DNA of 64,000 bases from Providencia rettgeri (GTDB lineage: Bacteria; Pseudomonadota; Gammaproteobacteria; Enterobacterales; Enterobacteriaceae). Each line of letters starts with the position of its first letter. Positions within the stretch are counted from its first letter, which is position 1. Below, piece after piece: positions 56,526-64,000 of this stretch. The position numbers and the translations under genes were made by a program. The stretch covers positions 2,790,001-2,854,000 of the forward strand of contig NZ_CP059348.1 of the NCBI RefSeq assembly GCF_013702265.1. The letters run 5' to 3'. The notes below the pieces were generated by a model. It searched no databases. It was not told the origin of the DNA and saw only the letters and a list, made by a program, of their open reading frames with translations.

Positions 56526-56642
56526 GCCAGATCCTATGCCTCTTTATTATTACAGTGCAATCTATTATGCCTGATTGTAGCACCATCTGTTACAATACGT
56601 CCCTCGTGATAAAAACCAGCGCTGGATATAGTAATAATATAT

Positions 56643-57161
56643 ATGAAAATAGGTCTTTTTTACGGTTCAAGTACCTGCTATACCGAAATGGTCGCAGAAA
56701 AAATACGTGACATTCTTGGTGATGATTTCATTACCCTCCATAACGTCAACGATACACCGCCAGAATTAATGGAACAGTACGATGTTCTTATTTTGGGGAT
56801 CCCTACGTGGGATTTTGGTGAAATTCAGGAAGATTGGCTAGAAATTTGGGAAGCGCTTCCCAAACTTAACCTTGCGGATAAAATGGTCGCAATGTATGGC
56901 ATGGGTGACCAAGTTGACTATAGCGAATGGTTTTTAGATGCGCTCGGCATGCTCTATCACCAGCTTAAACCAACAGGCGCACAGTTTATTGGCTTTTGGC
57001 CGACTGAAGGCTATGAGTTTGAAAGCCCGAAACCGCTCACTGAAGATGGTAAGATGTTTGTGGGTCTTGCATTAGATGATGTGAACCAGTTTGAACAAAC
57101 TGATGAGCGAGTCGCACAATGGTGCGAGCAGATCCTACAAGAAGTTGAAGCTGCTCTTTAA
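56643..57161 (+). CDS. fldB: Flavodoxin FldB
   Basis: FMN electron carrier of 172 residues. The phosphate-binding loop is [14 protein letters not shown], the flavin-stacking regions are [14 protein letters not shown] and [13 protein letters not shown], and the 'long-chain' loop [12 protein letters not shown] is present. Divergent from xerD, as in E. coli. Confidence 0.95.
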   Translation: MKIGLFYGSSTCYTEMVAEKIRDILGDDFITLHNVNDTPPELMEQYDVLILGIPTWDFGEIQEDWLEIWEALPKLNLADKMVAMYGMGDQVDYSEWFLDALGMLYHQLKPTGAQFIGFWPTEGYEFESPKPLTEDGKMFVGLALDDVNQFEQTDERVAQWCEQILQEVEAAL

Positions 57162-57186
57162 ACACCAAGTACAACTAACTGCAATA

Positions 57187-57597
57187 TCAAATATCAGGAT
57201 ATTGCAGTAGTAATTGATTGAGATTGCGCCAGTTCTCTTCGGAAACAGAATCTTTTGCAATCCACAAGCGAAGCTTCTGAGGCTTACCCTGCAACGCATT
57301 AAGTGTTAATAAAATACCAAAGCGACTACACCATGGCGCTTTGATAATTTCCCACTCATTCTTTTTCCATTGCAGCTTGTTGCCATTCACCAATACAGCC
57401 ACACCTTTGACTTTACTGATATTTTTTTGGCTTTTCGCCCAACTTGCTACCAACACAACTAACAATGGCAGCCAAATCATTGAATTACCTGGGGCCCATG
57501 GTGCAACCAGCAAAATAATGCCCATTACCCCATGAAGACAGGTGGAAAAAAGCTGAGTTTTCCATGAAATGGAAAGATTAGATTTCCACAGGACCAC
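57187..57597 (-). CDS. cptA: YgfX/CptA family membrane protein
   Basis: 136-residue protein with two close N-terminal transmembrane segments and a soluble tail; [28 protein letters not shown] and [16 protein letters not shown] fit YgfX. In E. coli it has been described as a toxin acting on the cytoskeleton and is paired with the upstream sdhE (cptB) gene. It overlaps sdhE by 20 bases, so the two are coupled. Confidence 0.88.
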   Translation of the reverse strand: MVLWKSNLSISWKTQLFSTCLHGVMGIILLVAPWAPGNSMIWLPLLVVLVASWAKSQKNISKVKGVAVLVNGNKLQWKKNEWEIIKAPWCSRFGILLTLNALQGKPQKLRLWIAKDSVSEENWRNLNQLLLQYPDI

Positions 57598-57877
57598 GAT
57601 TTTTATTTCTTTCTTGAATGAGTTTAATCATAGAGAACAGTTCTTCGTCCTCTGGACGCCCGTGATTCATTAGCCAATTGAACAAATCTGGGTCTGGGTA
57701 CTCGAGCAGGCGCACAAAAACACGTTTGTCGTGATCTGTTAGCTCGTCATATTCATATTCAAAAAATGGCATGATAGAAATATCAAGCTCACGCATGCCT
57801 CTTCTGCACGCCCAATGAATTCGCGCCTTGTTATTGATATCGATTTGACTTTGCCCGCTAGGCATTCCATTATCCAT
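57578..57877 (-). CDS. sdhE: FAD assembly factor SdhE (CptB)
   Basis: Helps attach FAD to succinate dehydrogenase and fumarate reductase flavoproteins. 99 residues, with the conserved RRGMRELD (RGxxE) motif and [17 protein letters not shown]. First gene of the sdhE-ygfX pair; divergent from ygfZ, with a gap of 258 bases. Confidence 0.95.
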   Translation of the reverse strand: MDNGMPSGQSQIDINNKARIHWACRRGMRELDISIMPFFEYEYDELTDHDKRVFVRLLEYPDPDLFNWLMNHGRPEDEELFSMIKLIQERNKNRGPVEI

Positions 57878-58135
57878 TTCACTACGACCTTTTGTTGCAG
57901 TTGACTGATAAGATTGATTATTTTAGATACTCTATCAGATAATCTGTCAATAAAACATGTCACACTCTACATAGTTCACATTTTAGGTTGTAAAATACCG
58001 TTTTTCTACAAACTATTTACCCTCTTATGCTGAATAATAAGATAACGGAACTTTAATGCGGGTTTAGGCTTGCAATGTGACCTAGCTATTTTACCATTAA
58101 GCACCATTATCAGATAAAGAACAACAGGTGAAATC

Positions 58136-59122
58136 ATGACTTCCCATGTAGACAACACACAACAGTTTCCCCTCGATTCTCAGTCTTTACCCCTTGTTTT
58201 GATTTCACTGGAAAACTGGGAACTTATTCATCTCCACGGCGCCGATGCAGAAAAATATCTGCAAGGGCAAGTCACCGCCGATATCAGCACACTTGAACAT
58301 GCGCACACATTAACCGCCCATTGCGATCCCAAAGGGAAAATGTGGAGTGACCTACGCTTATTCCATCACTTAGACGGTTTTTCTTATATTGAAAGACGCA
58401 GTGTTGCCGATGCCCAGCTCACTGAATTAAAAAAATACGCGGTTTTCTCAAAAGTCACTTTTGAAAAGAAACCGGAACTGAAATTACTTGGCGTTGCAGG
58501 ACAAGGGGCGCGAGAAGCACTTTCGTCCGTGTTCGCCACACTACCGGATACCCAAAACCAAGTTGTTGCCGATGGCAACAGCACCCTTCTGCATTTTGAT
58601 CTTCCCGCAGAACGTTTTTTAATTATTACGGATGAAGCGACTGCGCAAAATCTCGCAGAGACCTTAAATGCAACACAGGTTTCTGACCAACAATGGTTAG
58701 CATTAGAAATTGCCGCAGGCTTTGCCGTTATCGACCAAGAAAATAGTGCCCAACATTTGCCACAAGCGGCAAATTTACAAGCTATTCCTCACGGTATTAG
58801 CTTTAAAAAAGGCTGCTATACCGGCCAAGAAATGGTCGCACGCGCCAAATTCCGTGGTGCCAATAAACGCGCTATGTACTGGCTAACGGGCACAGGTTCC
58901 TCACTCCCTACTATTGGTGATGGTGTTGAGTGGCAACTGGGTGAAAACTGGCGCCGTACAGGAACAGTACTTGCCGCCGTGCGTTTAGGAAATGAAGAAT
59001 TGAGCATCCAGATTATCATGAACAACGATATGGAAGCCGATAGCGTGTTTCGTGTTATGGGTGACGAACAAAGCCGCCTGACCATTGCACCACTACCTTA
59101 TTCATTAGAAGAAGATAAATAA
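58136..59122 (+). CDS. ygfZ: tRNA-modifying / Fe-S cluster protein YgfZ
   Basis: Folate-dependent protein of the GcvT fold required for MiaB activity and Fe-S cluster maintenance. 328 residues; the diagnostic KGCYTGQE motif is at about residues 224-231. The 5' neighbour sdhE is divergent, the usual order. RBS AACAGGTGAAATC. Confidence 0.96.
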   Translation: MTSHVDNTQQFPLDSQSLPLVLISLENWELIHLHGADAEKYLQGQVTADISTLEHAHTLTAHCDPKGKMWSDLRLFHHLDGFSYIERRSVADAQLTELKKYAVFSKVTFEKKPELKLLGVAGQGAREALSSVFATLPDTQNQVVADGNSTLLHFDLPAERFLIITDEATAQNLAETLNATQVSDQQWLALEIAAGFAVIDQENSAQHLPQAANLQAIPHGISFKKGCYTGQEMVARAKFRGANKRAMYWLTGTGSSLPTIGDGVEWQLGENWRRTGTVLAAVRLGNEELSIQIIMNNDMEADSVFRVMGDEQSRLTIAPLPYSLEEDK

Positions 59123-59133
59123 CTGAGGTTTTT

Positions 59134-59754
59134 ATGTCATCTGCAACAAGTAATAAGCCACTCGATGTTTTGAATTTTGGGGCTTTTACTGAAGTCGTCC
59201 AATTTTTGATGGAGCTCGATAAACTGAAAAGCGTTTATCGCAAGAATAAGTTATTAAACCGCGAAAGACACGAAAACACCGCCGAACACAGTTGGCAGTT
59301 TGCTGTTGCTGCGATGGCGTTTGCCCCTTATGTGCCGGGTGTTAACCTCGAACGTGCCATGAAACTTGCGCTCGTTCATGATATCGTCGAAATCGATGCG
59401 GGTGACGTTTTGGTGTTTGATAATGCCGCTCGTGAAGCTATTCATGATGAAGAAGTCAAAGCAGCTAACCGCCTGTTTAACTTACTGCCTAGTCCTCAAA
59501 ATGCTGAGTTCTTAGCATTATGGAATGAATATGATGCCGTCGAGACATTGGAATCTAAGTATGCCAATGCCATTGATAGAGCGATGCCAATGTTAATGAA
59601 CCTGCATAACCAAGGCCAAAGCTGGATTGACAATCATATTCGCCATGAGCAAGTTGTCAGTAAGTGTGACTATATTCAGGAGATCCTCCCTGAATTTTGG
59701 TTGCAACTTAAACAGCAATTAGAGCAAGCCCACCAAAAAGGCTGGCTGCTGTAG
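59134..59754 (+). CDS. HD-domain phosphohydrolase (HD_3 family)
   Basis: 206-residue metal hydrolase of the HDDC2/YfbR group of 5'-deoxynucleotidases. Metal ligands are visible in ENTAEHSWQFAV (H), LVHDIVEIDAGDV (HD) and the later acidic EYDAVETLESKYANAIDRAM. Substrate not proven. It lies 12 bases after ygfZ on the same strand and shares a terminator with gcvP. Confidence 0.85.
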   Translation: MSSATSNKPLDVLNFGAFTEVVQFLMELDKLKSVYRKNKLLNRERHENTAEHSWQFAVAAMAFAPYVPGVNLERAMKLALVHDIVEIDAGDVLVFDNAAREAIHDEEVKAANRLFNLLPSPQNAEFLALWNEYDAVETLESKYANAIDRAMPMLMNLHNQGQSWIDNHIRHEQVVSKCDYIQEILPEFWLQLKQQLEQAHQKGWLL

Positions 59755-59771
59755 TTAAAAAAATAAAACAA

Positions 59772-59800
59772 AAAACGCCAGATAAAATATCTGGCGTTTT
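59772..59800. terminator. Bidirectional terminator
   Basis: AAAACGCCAGATA and TATCTGGCGTTTT pair over 12-13 bases with a very short loop and A/T tracts on both sides; it separates the HD gene from gcvP. Confidence 0.92.
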
Positions 59801-59824
59801 CATATTAAGAAACTCGAAAATTAA

Positions 59825-62701
59825 TTACATATACTCATCGATAGGCACGCAAGAGCAATGTAAATGACGGTCGCCATAAACATCATCAAGGCGTTTTACC
59901 GCTGGCCAATATTTGTTCACTCGTGTTGCGTGAGATGGGAATACCGCCAATTCACGGCTATAGCCATGTGCCCACTCTTCCGCTAACTCAGTTTGAACGT
60001 GTGGCGCATTGACTAACGGGTTATCTTCCAGCGTCCATTTACCTTGAACCACTTGCTCAATCTCATCACGGATAGCCAGCATGGCATCGATAAAGCGGTC
60101 GATTTCCACAATACTTTCTGATTCAGTTGGCTCAATCATCAACGTGCCCGCCACTGGGAATGACATCGTTGGCGCATGGAAACCATAGTCAATCAGGCGC
60201 TTAGCAATATCTAGCTCACTGATGCCCGTGTCTTTCTTGATTGGACGCAGATCCACGATACATTCGTGAGCCACATAACCTTCTTGTCCGGTATAGAGGA
60301 TCTCATAACGGCTCGCTAAACGTTTGGCAATATAGTTAGCATTTAAGATTGCCACTTGGCTGGCTTTTCTCAGCCCGTGGGAGCCCATCATGCGGATATA
60401 CATCCAGCTAATTGGCAGAATAGAAGCACTACCAAATGGCGCCGCAGAAACCGCACCTTGTTCGGTCAGCATTTCTTGAGTGACGACAGAGTGACCCGGT
60501 ACAAACGGTGCTAAATGTTTTTTCACACCGATAGGTCCCATACCAGGACCACCACCGCCATGAGGAATACAGAAGGTTTTATGTAAGTTCAAGTGAGACA
60601 CATCCGCACCGATAAAGCCCGGAGTTGTCAATCCCACTTGTGCGTTCATATTCGCGCCATCTAAGTAAACTTGCCCGCCATATTGGTGGATAATTTCACA
60701 CACTTCGCGAATGCTCTCTTCATATACACCATGAGTTGACGGGTAAGTAACCATTACGCAAGAAAGCGCCGCGCTGTGTTCCTGCGCTTTTTCTCGCAGG
60801 TCAACAAGGTCAATGTTACCTTCATCATCACAGCGAACTACCACCACTTCCATACCCGCCATGTGAGCAGATGCTGGGTTAGTTCCGTGAGCAGAGGCTG
60901 GGATCAAACAGATATTACGAGCGCCTTCATTGCGACTTTCATGGTAACGACGGATAGCTAACAGACCCGCATATTCCCCTTGCGCCCCGGAGTTAGGTTG
61001 CATACAGACAGCATCATAGCCCGTTAATTGAACTAACCAGTGGGAAAGCTGCTCAATCATTTGGTGATAACCTTGCGCCTGCTCCGGTGGGCAGAATGGG
61101 TGTAATTCACCAAATTCAGGCCACGTAATTGGTAGCATTTCAGCCGCAGCATTCAGTTTCATGGTGCATGAACCTAATGGGATCATAGCTTGGTTCAGCG
61201 CTAAATCCTTACGTTCTAAGCTGTGCATGTAGCGCATCATTTCCGTTTCGCTATGATAACGATGGAAATTTGGATGAGATAAAATCACGTCATCACGCAA
61301 CATGGCGGCTGGGATTGCATTTTCACTTTCTGAAACTTGCTTATCTAATTTTTCGAAATCCAGTTTTTGGTCAATTCCCGTGATCACAAAGAACAGTTCG
61401 TTGAGATCTTGGCGCGTGGTGATTTCACTGAATGTGACACCCACTGCACCGTGAATATCTGTGCGCAAGTTTATTTGCGCTTTTTCGGCACGCGCTAAAA
61501 CAGCCGCTTTGTCTGCCACTTCGATAGCCAGAGTATCGAACCACGTTTTATGGCGCAGAGCGATGCCAGACTCTGTAAGCGCTTTAGCAAAAATCGAGCT
61601 AAAGCGATGAATGCGCTGAGCGATCATTTTCAAGCCTTCAGGCCCATGATACACCGCGTACATCGCAGCAATATTGGCCAATAAAACTTGCGAGGTACAA
61701 ATATTGGAGTTCGCTTTTTCGCGGCGGATATGCTGTTCACGAGTTTGCATCGCCATACGTAGTGCAGTATGGCCTGCCGCATCACGAGAAACCCCGATAA
61801 TGCGTCCCGGCATCGCACGTTTGAACTCATCTTTACAGGCAAAGAACGCAGCATGAGGACCACCGTAACCCATTGGCACACCAAAACGCTGCGCCGAACC
61901 GAAAACGATATCAGCCCCTTGCTTTGCAGGTGCTGTTAATAGCACTAATGCCATCATATCGGCAGCCACACAGCTAACAATATTCTTCGCTTTTAGTTTG
62001 GCAAATAGCTCGCTGTAATCGTGGATATTCCCCGTGGTGCCCACCTGTTGCAGTAATGCACCGAATACCCCCTCGTGTTCCAGTACTTTCTCTGCGCTGT
62101 CCACAATCACTTCAAAACCAAATGTACCCGCACGAGTCCGCACAACATCAAGAGTTTGAGGATGGACATCATCCGCAACAAAAAAGCGCTCTGCATTTTT
62201 CAATTTACTGATGCGTTTTGCCATCGCCATGGCTTCCGCAGCAGCTGTTGCTTCATCCAATAACGATGCTGAAGCTAAATCTAAGCCCGTTAAATCAATC
62301 GTTAATTGCTGGAAGTTCAGCAGTGACTCAAGACGACCTTGAGAAACTTCGGGCTGGTAAGGAGTATAAGCCGTATACCAACCTGGGTTTTCAAGTAAAT
62401 TACGTAAGATAACAGGAGGAAGGATCACTGGGGCATAACCCATGCCGATGTAACTTTTATAACGTTTATTCAGGGAGGCAATCCCTTTTAATTCTGCGAG
62501 GGCTTCTTGCTCAGTAGCACCACCGCCGACTCTTGGTGGCTCAGGCAGTAAAATGGCTTTCGGGACAATTTTGTCCATTAAATTATCGAGGGAAGTCGCG
62601 CCAACAGTACCTAACATGGTTTTTATTTGTTGTTCTGATGACCCTATGTGGCGCGAGATAAATTCTGAACGGTTTTCTAGTTGACTCAGTGACATCGACA
62701 T
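59825..62701 (-). CDS. gcvP: Glycine dehydrogenase (decarboxylating), P protein
   Basis: PLP enzyme of the glycine cleavage system; decarboxylates glycine and passes aminomethyl to lipoyl-GcvH. 958 residues. N-terminal half [15 protein letters not shown] and [23 protein letters not shown]; the PLP lysine is in [20 protein letters not shown]. Last gene of gcvTHP, with 191 bases before it that hold a hairpin. Confidence 0.98.
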   Translation of the reverse strand: MSMSLSQLENRSEFISRHIGSSEQQIKTMLGTVGATSLDNLMDKIVPKAILLPEPPRVGGGATEQEALAELKGIASLNKRYKSYIGMGYAPVILPPVILRNLLENPGWYTAYTPYQPEVSQGRLESLLNFQQLTIDLTGLDLASASLLDEATAAAEAMAMAKRISKLKNAERFFVADDVHPQTLDVVRTRAGTFGFEVIVDSAEKVLEHEGVFGALLQQVGTTGNIHDYSELFAKLKAKNIVSCVAADMMALVLLTAPAKQGADIVFGSAQRFGVPMGYGGPHAAFFACKDEFKRAMPGRIIGVSRDAAGHTALRMAMQTREQHIRREKANSNICTSQVLLANIAAMYAVYHGPEGLKMIAQRIHRFSSIFAKALTESGIALRHKTWFDTLAIEVADKAAVLARAEKAQINLRTDIHGAVGVTFSEITTRQDLNELFFVITGIDQKLDFEKLDKQVSESENAIPAAMLRDDVILSHPNFHRYHSETEMMRYMHSLERKDLALNQAMIPLGSCTMKLNAAAEMLPITWPEFGELHPFCPPEQAQGYHQMIEQLSHWLVQLTGYDAVCMQPNSGAQGEYAGLLAIRRYHESRNEGARNICLIPASAHGTNPASAHMAGMEVVVVRCDDEGNIDLVDLREKAQEHSAALSCVMVTYPSTHGVYEESIREVCEIIHQYGGQVYLDGANMNAQVGLTTPGFIGADVSHLNLHKTFCIPHGGGGPGMGPIGVKKHLAPFVPGHSVVTQEMLTEQGAVSAAPFGSASILPISWMYIRMMGSHGLRKASQVAILNANYIAKRLASRYEILYTGQEGYVAHECIVDLRPIKKDTGISELDIAKRLIDYGFHAPTMSFPVAGTLMIEPTESESIVEIDRFIDAMLAIRDEIEQVVQGKWTLEDNPLVNAPHVQTELAEEWAHGYSRELAVFPSHATRVNKYWPAVKRLDDVYGDRHLHCSCVPIDEYM

Positions 62702-62840
62702 ATCTGTGTTCCCATCCTTTTTGCTATGCGTAGCGTAGGTTATAAGACTCTAGCGATGATAAAACCTATTGATAAACTGCGAGATAAGTAGACTAGCTCA
62801 AACTAACCTTGGTTAAAAAATATTCATTATGTTCTTGATA

Positions 62841-62877
62841 TTTCGCACTGTAGCAAGCGATTACACTACAGTGCGAA
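62841..62877 (-). repeat. Hairpin between gcvH and gcvP
   Basis: TTTCGCACTGTAG and CTACAGTGCGAAA pair perfectly over 13 bases around a 12-base loop. No U-tract; it probably processes or stabilises part of the gcv transcript. Confidence 0.8.
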
Positions 62878-62892
62878 ACATGATGATGTGGA

Positions 62893-63285
62893 TTACTCTT
62901 CCGCAGCGATCATGCTCAGATAACCTTGAGCATCAATAAGATCAGCTAACTGAGAGTCATCGCTCATCTTAATACGGAAAATCCAGCCTTCTTGATATGG
63001 CGATTCGTTCACCAGCTCTGGAGAGTCGCTGAGTGCATCGTTAACCGCGATAATTTCACCACTAATCGGTGCGTAAATATCGGATGCTGCTTTCACAGAT
63101 TCAACGACAGCACAGTCGTCCCCTGCGCTCACTACATCACCCACGTCCGGTAAATCAACAAACACCATGTCGCCTAAAGTTTCTTGCGCATGTTCAGTGA
63201 TACCCACCGTGAATTCACCATTACCTTCATCACGCAGCCATTCGTGTTCGCGGGTATATCTTAATTCTTTAGGTGCATTGCTCAT
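62893..63285 (-). CDS. gcvH: Glycine cleavage system H protein
   Basis: Lipoyl carrier of the glycine cleavage system; 130 residues. The lipoyl lysine is in [12 protein letters not shown], and [20 protein letters not shown] and [13 protein letters not shown] are standard. It lies 92 bases behind gcvT. Confidence 0.98.
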   Translation of the reverse strand: MSNAPKELRYTREHEWLRDEGNGEFTVGITEHAQETLGDMVFVDLPDVGDVVSAGDDCAVVESVKAASDIYAPISGEIIAVNDALSDSPELVNESPYQEGWIFRIKMSDDSQLADLIDAQGYLSMIAAEE

Positions 63286-63377
63286 TTCTAGCCTCTCTTT
63301 TGATTCTGACTATATGTTCTTGAGAAAAAGTTTTTGAGAAAACGTTTTAAAATCAATTTGTATTAGAAAATATCTAA

Positions 63378-64000
63378 TTACACTAATGCCTTACCTTCGC
63401 GGACAAATCCGGGTTTTACTACTTCAACCGGCATTTCCCGCTGACGGATTTCAACGATGGCGTGATTTTTAATGTCACTCGGTACACGCGCTAACGCGAT
63501 ACTGAAACCCAATGTAGGAGAGAATGAACCACTGGTGATCACCCCCTCATGCAATTTACCTGATTCATCCGTAAAGCGCACAACCTGTTCGGCACGCAGA
63601 ATGCCTTTTTCGCGCATCACTATGCCCACCAGCTTATCGGTACCCTTGGCCCGCTGTTTTTCCAGCGCTTCACGACCGATAAAGTTTCTGTCTTGCGGCT
63701 CCCAAGCAATTGTCCACCCCATATTGGCCGCTAATGGAGAAATAGACTCATCCATATCTTGCCCATAGAGATTCATACCTGCTTCAAGGCGCAGAGTATC
63801 GCGAGCACCTAAACCTGCTGGATGAACGCCTGCCTTCAGTAATTTGTGCCAGAAATCCACGATCTGCTGTTTCGGCATCGCAATTTCATACCCTTTTTCA
63901 CCCGTGTAACCTGTGGTTGCAATAAACAGATCACCTGTTTGCACACCATAGAAAGGCTTCATATCTTTGATGGCAGCACGCTGTTCATCGGTCAGTAAAG
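63378..64000 (-). CDS. gcvT: Aminomethyltransferase GcvT, 5' end cut by window
   Basis: T protein of the glycine cleavage system, which moves the methylene group to tetrahydrofolate and frees ammonia. The frame is open to the window end, entering with [19 protein letters not shown], so about 207 C-terminal residues are present. [34 protein letters not shown] and [17 protein letters not shown] are family signatures. First gene of the visible gcvTHP operon. Confidence 0.97.
   Translation of the reverse strand, partial: LLTDEQRAAIKDMKPFYGVQTGDLFIATTGYTGEKGYEIAMPKQQIVDFWHKLLKAGVHPAGLGARDTLRLEAGMNLYGQDMDESISPLAANMGWTIAWEPQDRNFIGREALEKQRAKGTDKLVGIVMREKGILRAEQVVRFTDESGKLHEGVITSGSFSPTLGFSIALARVPSDIKNHAIVEIRQREMPVEVVKPGFVREGKALV

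Noticed and set aside
56210-56710. 166-codon plus-strand frame across the xerD-fldB junction
   Set aside because: Antisense to xerD and out of frame with fldB; product resembles nothing and the true genes are certain.

Overview
The window reads as chromosomal DNA of a low-GC member of the Morganellaceae, most likely Providencia. Three things support this: the housekeeping order xerD-dsbC-recJ-prfB-lysS with fldB, sdhE, ygfZ and gcvTHP next to it is enterobacterial; the base composition is AT-rich; and a repeat element at the end of prpR resembles ones I recall from Proteus, Providencia and Xenorhabdus genomes. The genus is inferred, not proven.

Layout. 1-1860: a GC-richer arsB-arsC pair ends in a non-coding junction that looks like the end of a genomic island. 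1923-6517: a Zur-type pair (rpmE2, zinT), a folate-independent methionine synthase pair (mesX, mesD) behind a MetR-like box, and an exported plant-type asparaginase. 6622-16841: a catabolic cluster matching the uncharacterised E. coli yahB-yahJ locus but with an NCS2 nucleobase permease inside it. 16838-20970: a LysR/guanine-deaminase-like/MFS module, then a PACE efflux gene with its LysR regulator. 21191-27491: a haem uptake operon (hemP, hemR, hemS, hemT, hemU, hemV) behind a Fur box. 27548-31163: bestrophin-like channel, TupA-like ATP-grasp protein, MFS carrier. 31763-37292: methylcitrate cycle (prpR, prpBCD) with a sigma-54 promoter and a palindromic activator site. 37379-37902: toxin-antitoxin pair with a very short antitoxin. 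38219-45897: dbpA, galM, CDF metal exporter, universal stress protein, ecotin, ydcH, ygbA with an NsrR-type operator, and an AraC regulator. 46042-49715: a 1058-residue exported coiled-coil protein with FKBP-like ends, coupled to a lipoprotein. 50407-64000: the core block lysS to xerD, fldB, cptA/sdhE, ygfZ, an HD hydrolase and gcvP-gcvH-gcvT (cut by the window end).

How the genes work together. The yah cluster has the parts for importing a nitrogen compound, hydrolysing it (YahJ), transferring a carbamoyl group to phosphate (YahE/F/G, paralogues of the AllFGH oxamate carbamoyltransferase) and making ATP from carbamoyl phosphate (YahI). Its substrate is unknown, and it is the best candidate here for an undescribed pathway. 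GC-rich hairpins without U-tracts lie at three successive junctions of the operon. Metal and nutrient control is readable in the DNA: a Zur-like palindrome, a Fur box, a MetR-like box, an NsrR-like box and a PrpR-type palindrome with a sigma-54 promoter.

No intact tRNA or rRNA gene, CRISPR array, complete prophage or insertion sequence was seen.
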